From: an uncultured Ruminococcus sp. | GTDB taxonomy: Bacteria > Bacillota > Clostridia > Oscillospirales > Ruminococcaceae | Assembly: GCA_900539095.1 (NCBI GenBank) | Contig: UQAR01000002.1 | Span: forward strand, 1 to 64,000 | Length of the DNA: 64,000 nt | Reading direction: 5' to 3' | Part shown: positions 8,757 through 16,923 of the stretch, in pieces | How the letters are laid out: every line of letters starts with the position of its first letter | Position numbering within the stretch: the first letter of the stretch is position 1 | Notes under the pieces: model-generated | What the model was told of the DNA's origin: nothing | Database searches by the model: none | The model's input: the letters and a program-made list of their open reading frames with translations, nothing else | Program-made: the position numbers and the translations under genes

Positions 8757-9688
8757 TGAAAATAATCTTCATGGGCACTCCTGATTTTGCGGTGCCTACA
8801 CTGAAAAGGCTTTATGACTGCGGATATGAGGTGCAGGCGGTCTTTACTCAGCCTGATAAGCCAAAGGGCAGAGGTTATAAGCTTACGCCGCCGCCGGTCA
8901 AAGTGCTGGCTCAGGAGCATGACACTCCTGTTTATCAGCCTCAGAGCCTGAAAAAAGACGGCGATGAGTATGTAAAGATCATTGCAGATCTTGCACCTGA
9001 TTGTATCGTTGTTGCGGCTTACGGAAAAATGCTCCCTAAGTCGGTGCTCAATATACCAAGACTTGGTTGCGTGAACGTCCACGGCTCGCTGCTGCCGAAA
9101 TATCGTGGAGCAGGTCCGATACAGTGGGCTGTGCTCAATGACGAGGCTGAGACCGGTATCACGTCAATGCTTATGGGCGAGGGCATGGATACGGGAGATA
9201 TCCTTGTTGAAAGAGCTACACCAATAGGAGAAAACGAAACTGCTGCCGAACTTTTTGACAGGCTAGCCGAAATGGGTGCAGAGGTGCTCACAGATACACT
9301 TGAAAAGCTTGACAAGGGGGAGATAACCCCAGTTAAGCAGGACGAGAGCCTTGCGACTTATGCACCAATGCTCACCAAAGAGCTTTGCCCTATAGATTTC
9401 ACAAAGCCTGTGAGAAAGATACACAAGCAGATATGCGGTCTTTCTGACTGGCCTTGTGCTACTACAGTCCTTGAGGGCAAAAGGCTGAAAGTATATAAGT
9501 CTGAGATAGTTTCCACAAAGCCATGCGGAAAACCTGCGGGCACTGTGGTGGATAACAGCGACTTTTCTGTTGCCTGCTCAGACGGAGTTATAAGATTTGC
9601 TCAGGTGCAGGCTGAAGGTTCGAAGAGAATGGCTACCGCTGATTTCCTCAGAGGCAGACATATCGAGAACGGCACTGTGCTGGGATAA
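8756..9688 (+). CDS. fmt: Methionyl-tRNA formyltransferase
   Basis: 310 residues, typical length. It formylates initiator Met-tRNA using 10-formyl-THF. IIFMGTPDFAVPTL at the N-terminus, and NVHGSLLPKYRGAGPIQWAV contain the catalytic Asn/His and the SLLPKYRG loop; GEGMDTGDIL follows, and a C-terminal OB-like domain ends the protein. Translationally coupled to def through TAATG. Confidence 0.96.
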   Translation: MKIIFMGTPDFAVPTLKRLYDCGYEVQAVFTQPDKPKGRGYKLTPPPVKVLAQEHDTPVYQPQSLKKDGDEYVKIIADLAPDCIVVAAYGKMLPKSVLNIPRLGCVNVHGSLLPKYRGAGPIQWAVLNDEAETGITSMLMGEGMDTGDILVERATPIGENETAAELFDRLAEMGAEVLTDTLEKLDKGEITPVKQDESLATYAPMLTKELCPIDFTKPVRKIHKQICGLSDWPCATTVLEGKRLKVYKSEIVSTKPCGKPAGTVVDNSDFSVACSDGVIRFAQVQAEGSKRMATADFLRGRHIENGTVLG

Positions 9689-9700
9689 TTCGGAGGAACT

Positions 9701-11017
9701 ATGGGAAACGCCAGAAAAACGGTTTTAAGACTGCTGACAAGGCTTGAAAACAGCGGCTCGTATTCAAATATCCTTCTTGACGAGGGCCTTGAAAGGTCAG
9801 ACCTTTCCCCTCAGGACAAGAAATTCGCCGCAGCTCTTTTCTACGGCGTTTTGGAAAGACAGATAACTCTCGACAGCATTATTCGGGAATATTCACGCAA
9901 CCCTAAGAATAAGCTTGGTACTGAGGTCAGAGTTATCTTGAGAATGGGTCTTTATCAGCTTTTGTATATGGATTCTGTCCCTGACAATGCGGCGGTGGAC
10001 GAGTCTGTAAAGCTTGCGAAGAAAAACAGAAACCCTGCGGCAAGCGGATTTATAAACGCAATGCTCAGGGAATTTATAAGAAACGATAAAAAACTTCCAA
10101 AGGGCAGAAATGCCGCTGAGGAGCTTTCTATAGAATACTCCGCACCGGTTTGGCTGACGGAGAAATGGACAAGGGAATATGGCAAGGAAGTTTGCCTTGA
10201 AATGCTAAAGACCTCTGTGGGACGAGCTCCTGTCACTGTGAGAGTGAACACTGTGTTTCATTCTCTTGAAAGCACCCTTGATATGCTTGCCGAGGAGGGC
10301 ATCACCTTTGAAAGGCTCTCCGTGCTGCCTGACTGTATAAGGATATGCGGTGCAGGAGCGGTGGAGCATACTAAAGCTTACAAAGAGGGCAGGATACACG
10401 TTCAGGATCTGTCGAGCCAGCTTTGCTGTGCGGCTCTTGATCCAAAGGAGAACGATACAGTGCTTGACCTTTGTGCCGCACCGGGTGGAAAGACTTTCAC
10501 CATTGCCGAGCGCATGAACAACAAGGGCAGGGTGCTTGCTTTCGATCTGCACAAGAACCGTGCAGGGCTTATTGAAAGCGGAGCGAAAAGGCTCGGTCTT
10601 GACTGCGTGACCGCAGGAGTGAACAACGCTAAGGTCTTCAGCGAGGATATGCCAAAGGCTGATAAGGTGCTTTGCGACGCTCCTTGTTCCGGACTGGGCG
10701 TTATAAGAAGAAAACCTGAGATAAAGTATAAAGAACCCTCAGATTTCGACAGACTTCCCGAAATACAGTATGATATACTGAAAACATCGGCAGAGTATGT
10801 AAAAGTTGGCGGAACGCTGGTGTATTCCACCTGCACGCTGTCAAGGGCGGAAAATGACGAGGTGGCAGACCGATTTTTGGCTGAACACCCTGATTTTGAG
10901 CCTGCACCGCTTGGCGAGGCTTTCAGCAGCGACAGCGGTCTTTGCAGAATGTCTATCACACCTGCAAAATATGATTCAGACGGATTTTTTATTGCTAAGT
11001 TTATCAGGCTGAGGTGA
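9701..11017 (+). CDS. rsmB: 16S rRNA (cytosine-967-C5) methyltransferase
   Basis: 438 residues. The N-terminal NusB-like RNA-binding domain (about 1-130) includes YGVLERQITLDSII. The C-terminal Rossmann methyltransferase has the SAM motif DLCAAPGGKTF, DAPCSGLG and YSTCTLSRAEN with the two catalytic Cys residues of m5C enzymes. It starts at ATG 9701 after GGAGG. It lies between fmt and rlmN as in B. subtilis. Confidence 0.95.
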   Translation: MGNARKTVLRLLTRLENSGSYSNILLDEGLERSDLSPQDKKFAAALFYGVLERQITLDSIIREYSRNPKNKLGTEVRVILRMGLYQLLYMDSVPDNAAVDESVKLAKKNRNPAASGFINAMLREFIRNDKKLPKGRNAAEELSIEYSAPVWLTEKWTREYGKEVCLEMLKTSVGRAPVTVRVNTVFHSLESTLDMLAEEGITFERLSVLPDCIRICGAGAVEHTKAYKEGRIHVQDLSSQLCCAALDPKENDTVLDLCAAPGGKTFTIAERMNNKGRVLAFDLHKNRAGLIESGAKRLGLDCVTAGVNNAKVFSEDMPKADKVLCDAPCSGLGVIRRKPEIKYKEPSDFDRLPEIQYDILKTSAEYVKVGGTLVYSTCTLSRAENDEVADRFLAEHPDFEPAPLGEAFSSDSGLCRMSITPAKYDSDGFFIAKFIRLR

Positions 11018-11021
11018 TTAT

Positions 11022-12068
11022 TTGGTAGCTTTTGATGATAATGGAAAAATAGATATACTGGGACTTCTGCCTGAGGAGCTTGAGGCTGAGATACTGAAAC
11101 TTGGCGAAAAGAAGTTCAGGGCAGGGCAGATATTTGACTGGCTGCACGTAAAACGTGTGTCAAGTTTTAATGAAATGACTAATCTATCTGTACAATTACG
11201 GAATCTGCTGAATGAAAAATTTTGTTTAAAATCACTATTTGTGTCAAAAAAGCTTGAATCTCATACCGATAATACTGTAAAATATCTATATGAGCTTGAG
11301 GACGGCAATCATGTGGAATCTGTAATAATGGAATACAGCTATGGAAACACCATTTGCGTGTCCACACAGGTGGGCTGTAAAATGGGCTGCCGTTTCTGTG
11401 CGTCAACTATCGCAGGGTTCAAACGCAACCTTACGTCCTCGGAGATACTGGGGCAGATATACGCCTCGGAGCGTGACAGTGGAAGAAAGATATCTGGCGT
11501 TGTGCTTATGGGAATAGGCGAACCTATGGATAATTTCGACAACGTGGTGAATTTTCTTGAAGTGCTGTCATGTCCTAAAGGTTTTAATATGTCGCTCAGG
11601 CACGTTTCGGTGTCTACCTGCGGCATAGTACCGAGAATTTATGAGCTTGCAGAGAAAAAACTGGGCATAACACTGTCCATATCCCTGCACGCATCTAATA
11701 ATAAGAGCAGAAGTGAGATAATGCCTGTGAATGACAGGTATGACATAAATGAACTTCTTGCAGCCTGCCGATACTATTTTAAGGTAACGGGCAGGAGGAT
11801 TTCCTTTGAATATGCTTTGATAGACGGGCATAACGATTCCATGGAGGACGCCAAAGAGCTGGCGGAACTTCTTGGCGGTTTTGTCTGTCATGTTAATATA
11901 ATCCCTGTTAATAAGATAAAGGAGCGTAATTATCATTCTGACAGAAGGTCAGCCAACAGGTTCAGAGAATATCTGGATAAGCTTGGGATAAACGCTACTG
12001 TGCGGCGGACTTTGGGAGCGGATATAGACGCTGCCTGCGGTCAGCTGAGAAGGGAATATGAGATCTGA
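11022..12068 (+). CDS. rlmN: Dual-specificity rRNA/tRNA adenine-C2 methyltransferase
   Basis: 348 residues. A radical-SAM enzyme that methylates A2503 of 23S rRNA and A37 of some tRNAs. The CxxxCxxC cluster is in GCKMGCRFCAST; GIGEPMDN follows, and a C-terminal Cys lies in DAACGQLR. The start is TTG 11022 with GAGGTG (11011-11016) upstream. The SD sits on the end of rsmB, so translation is coupled. Confidence 0.95.
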   Translation: MVAFDDNGKIDILGLLPEELEAEILKLGEKKFRAGQIFDWLHVKRVSSFNEMTNLSVQLRNLLNEKFCLKSLFVSKKLESHTDNTVKYLYELEDGNHVESVIMEYSYGNTICVSTQVGCKMGCRFCASTIAGFKRNLTSSEILGQIYASERDSGRKISGVVLMGIGEPMDNFDNVVNFLEVLSCPKGFNMSLRHVSVSTCGIVPRIYELAEKKLGITLSISLHASNNKSRSEIMPVNDRYDINELLAACRYYFKVTGRRISFEYALIDGHNDSMEDAKELAELLGGFVCHVNIIPVNKIKERNYHSDRRSANRFREYLDKLGINATVRRTLGADIDAACGQLRREYEI

Positions 12069-12086
12069 TAAAAGGTGGTGAATTGC

Positions 12087-12815
12087 TTGTTTATAGCGTC
12101 TGATACGGACATCGGAAAAAAACGCAGCGAAAATCAGGATAGGGTGCATACCGAGTTCCTTGCTGACAATATTGCGGTCGCCGTTGTTTGCGACGGTATG
12201 GGCGGAGCGTCATCAGGCGGAGTTGCCAGTCAGCTTGCCATTGACGCAGTGGTGAAACGCATCAAGGAAAATTTCCGAGAGAATATGAAACCAAATTCCA
12301 TAAGAAACCTTATGCTTACGTCGGTGCACTATGCAAACACGCTGGTGTATGGTAAAAGCAAGGAGGATATCGACAAAAACGGCATGGGCACGACCTGTGT
12401 TGCGGCTTTGGTGGTGAACAAAACGGTCTATATGGTGAGCGTTGGCGACAGCAGAGGCTATCTGCTCACAAAGGACGGTATAACGCAGATCACCACGGAT
12501 CATACTTATGTGGAAATGCTCTACAGATCTGGTCAGATAACCAAGGAAGAGGCTGCAAATCATCATATGAGAAACGTTATCACAAAGGCTGTGGGCGTTG
12601 AATCTGATGTTGAGGTGGATTATTTCGAGCTTGAGGAAAATGACAACTTTGCGGTGCTGCTTTGCTCTGACGGTCTGACAAATTACTGCACGGACAAGAT
12701 GATATATGAAACTGTGTTCGGCAATAATCTTGACGAGGCTATAAAACAGCTTATCGCTTTTGCGAACGAGTGCGGCGGAAAGGACAATATCACCGCTGCG
12801 GTCATAGCGAACTAA
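12087..12815 (+). CDS. prpC: PP2C-type Ser/Thr protein phosphatase
   Basis: About 242 residues. ASDTDIGKKRSENQD, VCDGMGGASSG, GDSRGYL and GGKDNITAAV are the metal-binding motifs of PPM/PP2C phosphatases, which dephosphorylate targets of the neighbouring PASTA kinase. Start: TTG 12087 is nine bases from AGGTG (12073-12077); the GTG at 12075 lies inside the SD and is unlikely. It is paired with prkC 42 bases downstream. Confidence 0.93.
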   Translation: MFIASDTDIGKKRSENQDRVHTEFLADNIAVAVVCDGMGGASSGGVASQLAIDAVVKRIKENFRENMKPNSIRNLMLTSVHYANTLVYGKSKEDIDKNGMGTTCVAALVVNKTVYMVSVGDSRGYLLTKDGITQITTDHTYVEMLYRSGQITKEEAANHHMRNVITKAVGVESDVEVDYFELEENDNFAVLLCSDGLTNYCTDKMIYETVFGNNLDEAIKQLIAFANECGGKDNITAAVIAN

Positions 12816-12857
12816 CAGGACGACAATAAAACTAAAATAAATTGGGAGTTGAATTTT

Positions 12858-14996
12858 ATGGATTCTAATATCGGCAAAAAGCTTGACGGCAGATATGAGA
12901 TAACCGAGCTTATCGGCGTTGGCGGCATGGCTGACGTTTATAAAGCTGTTGACGTAATGGAAAACCGTACTGTTGCGGTGAAGATACTTAAACCTGAGTT
13001 TTCACAGAACGAGGAATTTCTCAGACGTTTCAGAAACGAGAGCAAGGCTATCGCAGTGCTTTCACACCCTAATATCGTGAAGATATATGACGTTGGATTT
13101 TCTGATGAGATACAGTTCATCGTTATGGAATATATCGACGGAATCACACTTAAAGAGTTTATCGAGCAGCAGGGCGTGCTCAGATGGAAAGACGCTTTGC
13201 ACTTTGTAACGCAGATACTCCGTGCACTTCAGCACGCTCATGACAAGGGTATCGTTCACAGAGATATCAAGCCGCAGAATATAATGCTTTTCCCTGACGG
13301 AACTATAAAGGTCATGGACTTTGGTATCGCAAGATTTTCAAGGATAGACGGAAAGACCCTTTCCGACAAGACTATCGGTTCTGTTCACTATATCTCACCT
13401 GAGCAGGCAAGAGGCGATATGACAGATGAGAGATCTGACATTTACTCTGTAGGCGTAATGCTTTATGAGATGCTTACAGGAAGAAAGCCTTTTGACGGCG
13501 AAAATCCTGTGGCTATCGCTCTCAAGCATATGCAGGAAGATCCTGTTCCGCCAAGAGAGATAATGCCTTCTATCCCTGAGGCTCTGGAAGAGATCGTTAT
13601 GCACGCTATGGAAAGAGATCCTGCAAGACGTTATCAGTCAGCAGCTGAGATGATAAAGGATATAGATACTTTTAAGCTCAATCCGTCTGTAGTTTTCGGA
13701 TATAAGAACAATCCTGTTCCGCTGCCTGCAGTTAATGATAACAGGTATTTCGATGACGAGCAGGACGATGAAGATTATGATGACGACGAGGAATATGAGG
13801 ACGATGACGAAGAGTCGGAGGACGATGAGGAGGAAGAGGACGAGAAAAAGCGTTCTTACGTTGTTCCTATCCTGCTGGCTGTTACAGTAGCTGTGGTTAT
13901 CATCGCTGCGTTTATCATCGTTGGCGTTGTGTTCAAGTCATTCAGCGGTTCAAACGGTATGCATACAGGTACGGTAACTCTGCCTAATTTCGTGGGCAAG
14001 AATATCGTCCAGGTAGAGCAGGACTATAAGGACAAGCTTAAATTCGATATCACAGAAGAATATAACGATCAGTATGACGAAGGAATAATCACATTCCAGG
14101 GCCAGGCAGCAGGAAAGTCAGTCAAGGAAGGCTTTACTGTTACACTTACTGTAAGTAAGGGCAAGAAAATGGCTACTATCCCTGACATGGTGAAGAAAGA
14201 CGGCACTGTGGCAGAAAGTGAGCTTAAAGCTGCCGGATTCGTAGTCGTAAAGAGAGATATCTGGTCTGACGATATCGGCTCAGGTCTTGTTGTAAAGACA
14301 CAGCCGGCAGCAGGCGAGCAGTATGCTGTAGGTGCAACTGTTACACTGTTTGTAAGTAAAGGACCTGTTGAAACAAGAGTTAAGGTACCAAGCGTTGTAG
14401 GTCTTACAGAAGAGAAGGCTGTTGCAATGCTCAAGGAGAACAAGCTCAAGGCTGAGGTCAAGGAGATCGAGCATGAGGGCGACAAGGGCAAGGTAATCGA
14501 GCAGGATACAGATGAGGGCACATACGTTGAGCGTGACACAACAGTTACTATCTACGTTTCTACCGGCGAAACTTCACCTGTTGAGGTAACATTCTCACTG
14601 CCACTTCCAAGCGGTATCCACGGTTCATATTCTATCGATATCTACAACAACGGCAACGTTGCATACACACAGAAGATTGGCAGCGGCGAGTCTGTTGCAG
14701 GCGGTTCTGTAAACGTAACTGTTAAGGGCAAAAAGACTGAAACACTGACTATCTTCATCACAAATGACGAGAATCAGCAGAAGTGCCGCTACGCAGTTTA
14801 CGATATCGACTATGATAAAAAGACGGCTACCCTCAGTGGAAGTCTGAATGAAAGCGGTCTGAGAGACATCACTCCGACAACAACTACAACAACTACTACA
14901 TCTGCGACTACGACAGAGCCTACCACGACTACAACAACGACTTCTGAGCAGCCGGCACCAGAGCCTGAGCAGCCAGCAGACGAGCAGGGTCAGTAG
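12858..14996 (+). CDS. prkC: PASTA-domain Ser/Thr protein kinase
   Basis: 712 residues. The cytoplasmic kinase domain (about 1-270) has GVGGMADVYKA, VAVKILK, HRDIKPQNIM and DFGIARF. A long Asp/Glu-rich linker (about 295-335) precedes one membrane helix (VPILLAVTVAVVIIAAFIIV). Outside are three PASTA repeats (LPNFVGKN, IPDMVKKDG, VPSVVGLTE) that bind muropeptides/lipid II, then a beta-rich extension and a Thr-rich tail ending GQ. PrkC triggers spore germination in B. subtilis and controls wall metabolism elsewhere. ATG 12858 follows GGGAG (12844-12848). The Thr-rich tail is not part of the usual kinase and may be a wall spacer. Confidence 0.94.
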   Translation: MDSNIGKKLDGRYEITELIGVGGMADVYKAVDVMENRTVAVKILKPEFSQNEEFLRRFRNESKAIAVLSHPNIVKIYDVGFSDEIQFIVMEYIDGITLKEFIEQQGVLRWKDALHFVTQILRALQHAHDKGIVHRDIKPQNIMLFPDGTIKVMDFGIARFSRIDGKTLSDKTIGSVHYISPEQARGDMTDERSDIYSVGVMLYEMLTGRKPFDGENPVAIALKHMQEDPVPPREIMPSIPEALEEIVMHAMERDPARRYQSAAEMIKDIDTFKLNPSVVFGYKNNPVPLPAVNDNRYFDDEQDDEDYDDDEEYEDDDEESEDDEEEEDEKKRSYVVPILLAVTVAVVIIAAFIIVGVVFKSFSGSNGMHTGTVTLPNFVGKNIVQVEQDYKDKLKFDITEEYNDQYDEGIITFQGQAAGKSVKEGFTVTLTVSKGKKMATIPDMVKKDGTVAESELKAAGFVVVKRDIWSDDIGSGLVVKTQPAAGEQYAVGATVTLFVSKGPVETRVKVPSVVGLTEEKAVAMLKENKLKAEVKEIEHEGDKGKVIEQDTDEGTYVERDTTVTIYVSTGETSPVEVTFSLPLPSGIHGSYSIDIYNNGNVAYTQKIGSGESVAGGSVNVTVKGKKTETLTIFITNDENQQKCRYAVYDIDYDKKTATLSGSLNESGLRDITPTTTTTTTTSATTTEPTTTTTTTSEQPAPEPEQPADEQGQ

Positions 14997-14999
14997 TTC

Positions 15000-15884
15000 A
15001 TGAACGGAATAATCGTTAAAGCTATCGGAGGCATCTACCATGTAGAAGCCTCCGACGGCGTTTATGAATGTAAGGCAAGGGGACTTTTCAGAAAGAAAAA
15101 TATATCCCCAGTGTGCGGCGACAGGGTAGAATTTTCACTGGAGGACGACGGCTGCGGCGTTATAGAAAAGATAGAGGAAAGGCGTTCCATTCTTATAAGA
15201 CCGCCGCTTGCTAATCTCGACGTGCTGGTGTTCGTTTCTTCGACCTGCGAGCCTAAGCCTAATCTTTTGCTGCTTGATAAATTTATCGCTATAGCTGTGT
15301 TCAAGAAGATAGAGCCTATCGTTGTTTTCACAAAGATAGACAGGGCAGGTTGTGATGAGCTGGTCGATATTTACAAGAGTGCAGGTATAAAGACCTTTCA
15401 GGTGGACAACACCACAGGCGAGGGCAGCGATGCCGTAAAGGCGGCACTTGAGGGAAAGCTGTCGGCATTCACCGGCAACACAGGAGTTGGAAAATCTTCG
15501 CTGCTCAATAATATGTTCCCGACGCTTGGGCTTGCCACCAACGAGATAAGCAAAAAGCTTGGCAGAGGAAAGCACACCACTCGCCATGTGGAGCTTTATA
15601 AACTTGAGGGCGGCGGATATATCGCCGATACCCCTGGGTTCTCTTCTTTTGATACCAACAGATATGACATTATTTTCAAGGACAAGCTTGCAGGCTGTTT
15701 CCCTGAGTTTGAAAAATACGAGGGAAAGTGCAGATTCCCTGATTGCAGCCACACAAAGGAAAAGGGCTGTGCGGTGATAGAGGCGGTAAAAAACGGCGAG
15801 ATAGCGAAGTCAAGACACGAGAGCTATGTTGAAATGTACGAGCAGGCAAAGCAGCTGAAGGAGTGGGAATATAAAAATGAGTAA
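15000..15884 (+). CDS. rsgA: Ribosome small subunit GTPase RsgA
   Basis: 294 residues. A circularly permuted GTPase in 30S maturation: the motif order G4 (FTKID), G1 (GNTGVGKSSLLN), G3 (DTPGFSSF) shows the permutation. An N-terminal OB domain precedes it, and a C-terminal Zn site has CRFPDCSH and GCAV. It follows prkC by three bases and overlaps the thiN start by eight. In B. subtilis rpe lies between rsgA and thiN; here it is missing. Confidence 0.95.
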   Translation: MNGIIVKAIGGIYHVEASDGVYECKARGLFRKKNISPVCGDRVEFSLEDDGCGVIEKIEERRSILIRPPLANLDVLVFVSSTCEPKPNLLLLDKFIAIAVFKKIEPIVVFTKIDRAGCDELVDIYKSAGIKTFQVDNTTGEGSDAVKAALEGKLSAFTGNTGVGKSSLLNNMFPTLGLATNEISKKLGRGKHTTRHVELYKLEGGGYIADTPGFSSFDTNRYDIIFKDKLAGCFPEFEKYEGKCRFPDCSHTKEKGCAVIEAVKNGEIAKSRHESYVEMYEQAKQLKEWEYKNE

Positions 15885-16539
15885 AAAATGCACTATTTTT
15901 TCAGGCGGCGAGGCTGTTTCGGCTCAGTGCGTCAGTGAATACAAGGAGTTTATCGACAATTCGCTGGTAATATCTGCCGACAGTGGCTATAAGCTTGCAC
16001 AGGCGGTGGGCGTGAAATCGGACATTATAATGGGAGATTTTGACTCTGCCGAAAGACCTGTTTTTGACAATATAGAGATATTCCCCTCGGAAAAGGACGA
16101 TACAGACCTTATGCTTGCAATAAAGCAGGGGTTCGAGTCGGGGTGTGATGATTTTCTCATATTCGGTGCAACTGGCGGACGGATAGACCACCTGCTTGGA
16201 AATATCCAGTCTTTGGGATATATTTTATCTCACGGCGGTGAGGGCGTTATTGCTGCGGACAGGGAGATAATGCGGCTTTACCGTGCAGGCAGCTATAAGA
16301 TATATGACCGTGAGGGATTTTCGTTCTCACTTGTGGCGTATACTGACAAGGTAGAGGGTCTGACCATAAAGGGTGCGAAGTATGAAGTGGAGGACTGTAC
16401 GCTGACTAATGATTTTCCTCTTGGCATATCAAATGTTATCAAGGGAGTCGAGGGTCAGGACGGAAGAAAATATGCTGAGATATCGTTCAAAAGCGGATAT
16501 TTGCTTGCTGTGCAGTCATATTTAGTAACCGATTTTTGA
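15877..16539 (+). CDS. thiN: Thiamine pyrophosphokinase
   Basis: 220 residues; converts thiamine to thiamine pyrophosphate. SADSGYKLAQAVGVKSDIIM (in parts: SADSGYK, IMGDFDS), EKDDTDLMLA and FGATGGRIDHLLGN are the catalytic and substrate motifs. It overlaps the rsgA end by eight bases. Immediately downstream is spoVM, the arrangement seen in Bacillus. Confidence 0.94.
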   Translation: MSKKCTIFSGGEAVSAQCVSEYKEFIDNSLVISADSGYKLAQAVGVKSDIIMGDFDSAERPVFDNIEIFPSEKDDTDLMLAIKQGFESGCDDFLIFGATGGRIDHLLGNIQSLGYILSHGGEGVIAADREIMRLYRAGSYKIYDREGFSFSLVAYTDKVEGLTIKGAKYEVEDCTLTNDFPLGISNVIKGVEGQDGRKYAEISFKSGYLLAVQSYLVTDF

Positions 16540-16582
16540 TCTTTGAATAATATAAACTATAACATTTCGGGAGGTAATACTT

Positions 16583-16666
16583 ATGAAAGTTGTAGTTGTG
16601 AAGAGTCCAAAGGTCATATCGGGGATAATGAGGCTTATTTTCAAGATAAAAAAGGAAGAAGAATAA
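16583..16666 (+). CDS. spoVM: SpoVM-like spore coat anchoring peptide
   Basis: 27 codons with a strong SD (GGGAGGT, 16569-16575) eight bases before ATG 16583. The peptide begins MKVVVVKSPKVISGIMR and ends in a KKEEE tail. Aligned by eye to B. subtilis SpoVM (26 residues) it keeps Lys2, Lys7, Pro9, Lys10, Gly14, Ile15 and Arg17. Pro9 is the residue that lets this amphipathic helix sit on the curved forespore membrane and recruit SpoIVA. The position directly after prkC-rsgA-thiN is the B. subtilis position of spoVM. It is too short for ordinary gene callers. A terminator follows. Confidence 0.85.
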   Translation: MKVVVVKSPKVISGIMRLIFKIKKEEE

Positions 16667-16677
16667 ATGATAAAATG

Positions 16678-16709
16678 GCAGACTGTTACGAAACGGTCTG
16701 CCTTTTTTA
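16678..16709 (+). terminator. Terminator of the yicC-spoVM block
   Basis: GGCAGACTGTT (16678-16688), loop ACG, AACGGTCTGCC ending 16702, then TTTTTT. Strong stem with one T.G pair. Confidence 0.88.
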
Positions 16710-16713
16710 TCGC

Positions 16714-16757
16714 AAAAAATAAGCCCTTAGACCGCAAAAGTGCGATATAAGAGCTTT
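16714..16757 (-). terminator. Terminator of the tRNA-Leu gene
   Basis: On the minus strand AAGCTCTTA pairs with TAAGGGCTT (9 bp) around a small inner CGC/GCG stem and is followed by TTTTTT (plus strand A-run 16714-16719). It lies directly downstream of the tRNA. Confidence 0.75.
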
Positions 16758-16760
16758 TTT

Positions 16761-16847
16761 TGGTGCCGCTAACCGGACTTGAACCGGTACGGGTTTTACC
16801 CCGAGGGATTTTAAGTCCCTTGTGTCTGCCTATTCCACCACAGCGGC
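16761..16847 (-). tRNA. tRNA-Leu (anticodon UAA)
   Basis: 87 nt on the minus strand. Acceptor stem GCCGCTG pairs with TAGCGGC, discriminator A, and the CCA end is encoded (16761-16763). Anticodon stem AGGGA/TCCCT with loop CTTAAAA gives anticodon TAA. The T arm has GGTTCAAGTCC. A long variable arm (CGGGGTAAAACCCG) makes it a class II tRNA, as expected for leucine. Confidence 0.96.
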
Positions 16848-16923
16848 GTACAATTAATATTATAACACTTTTTTGGCAAAATGTCAACATCTTTTTGCAG
16901 CCTGCGGGGAAAGGCGAGATAAT

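Noticed and set aside
14870..14960. ACA/ACT-rich stretch as a microsatellite or CRISPR-like repeat
   Set aside because: It is the in-frame Thr codon run at the end of prkC.
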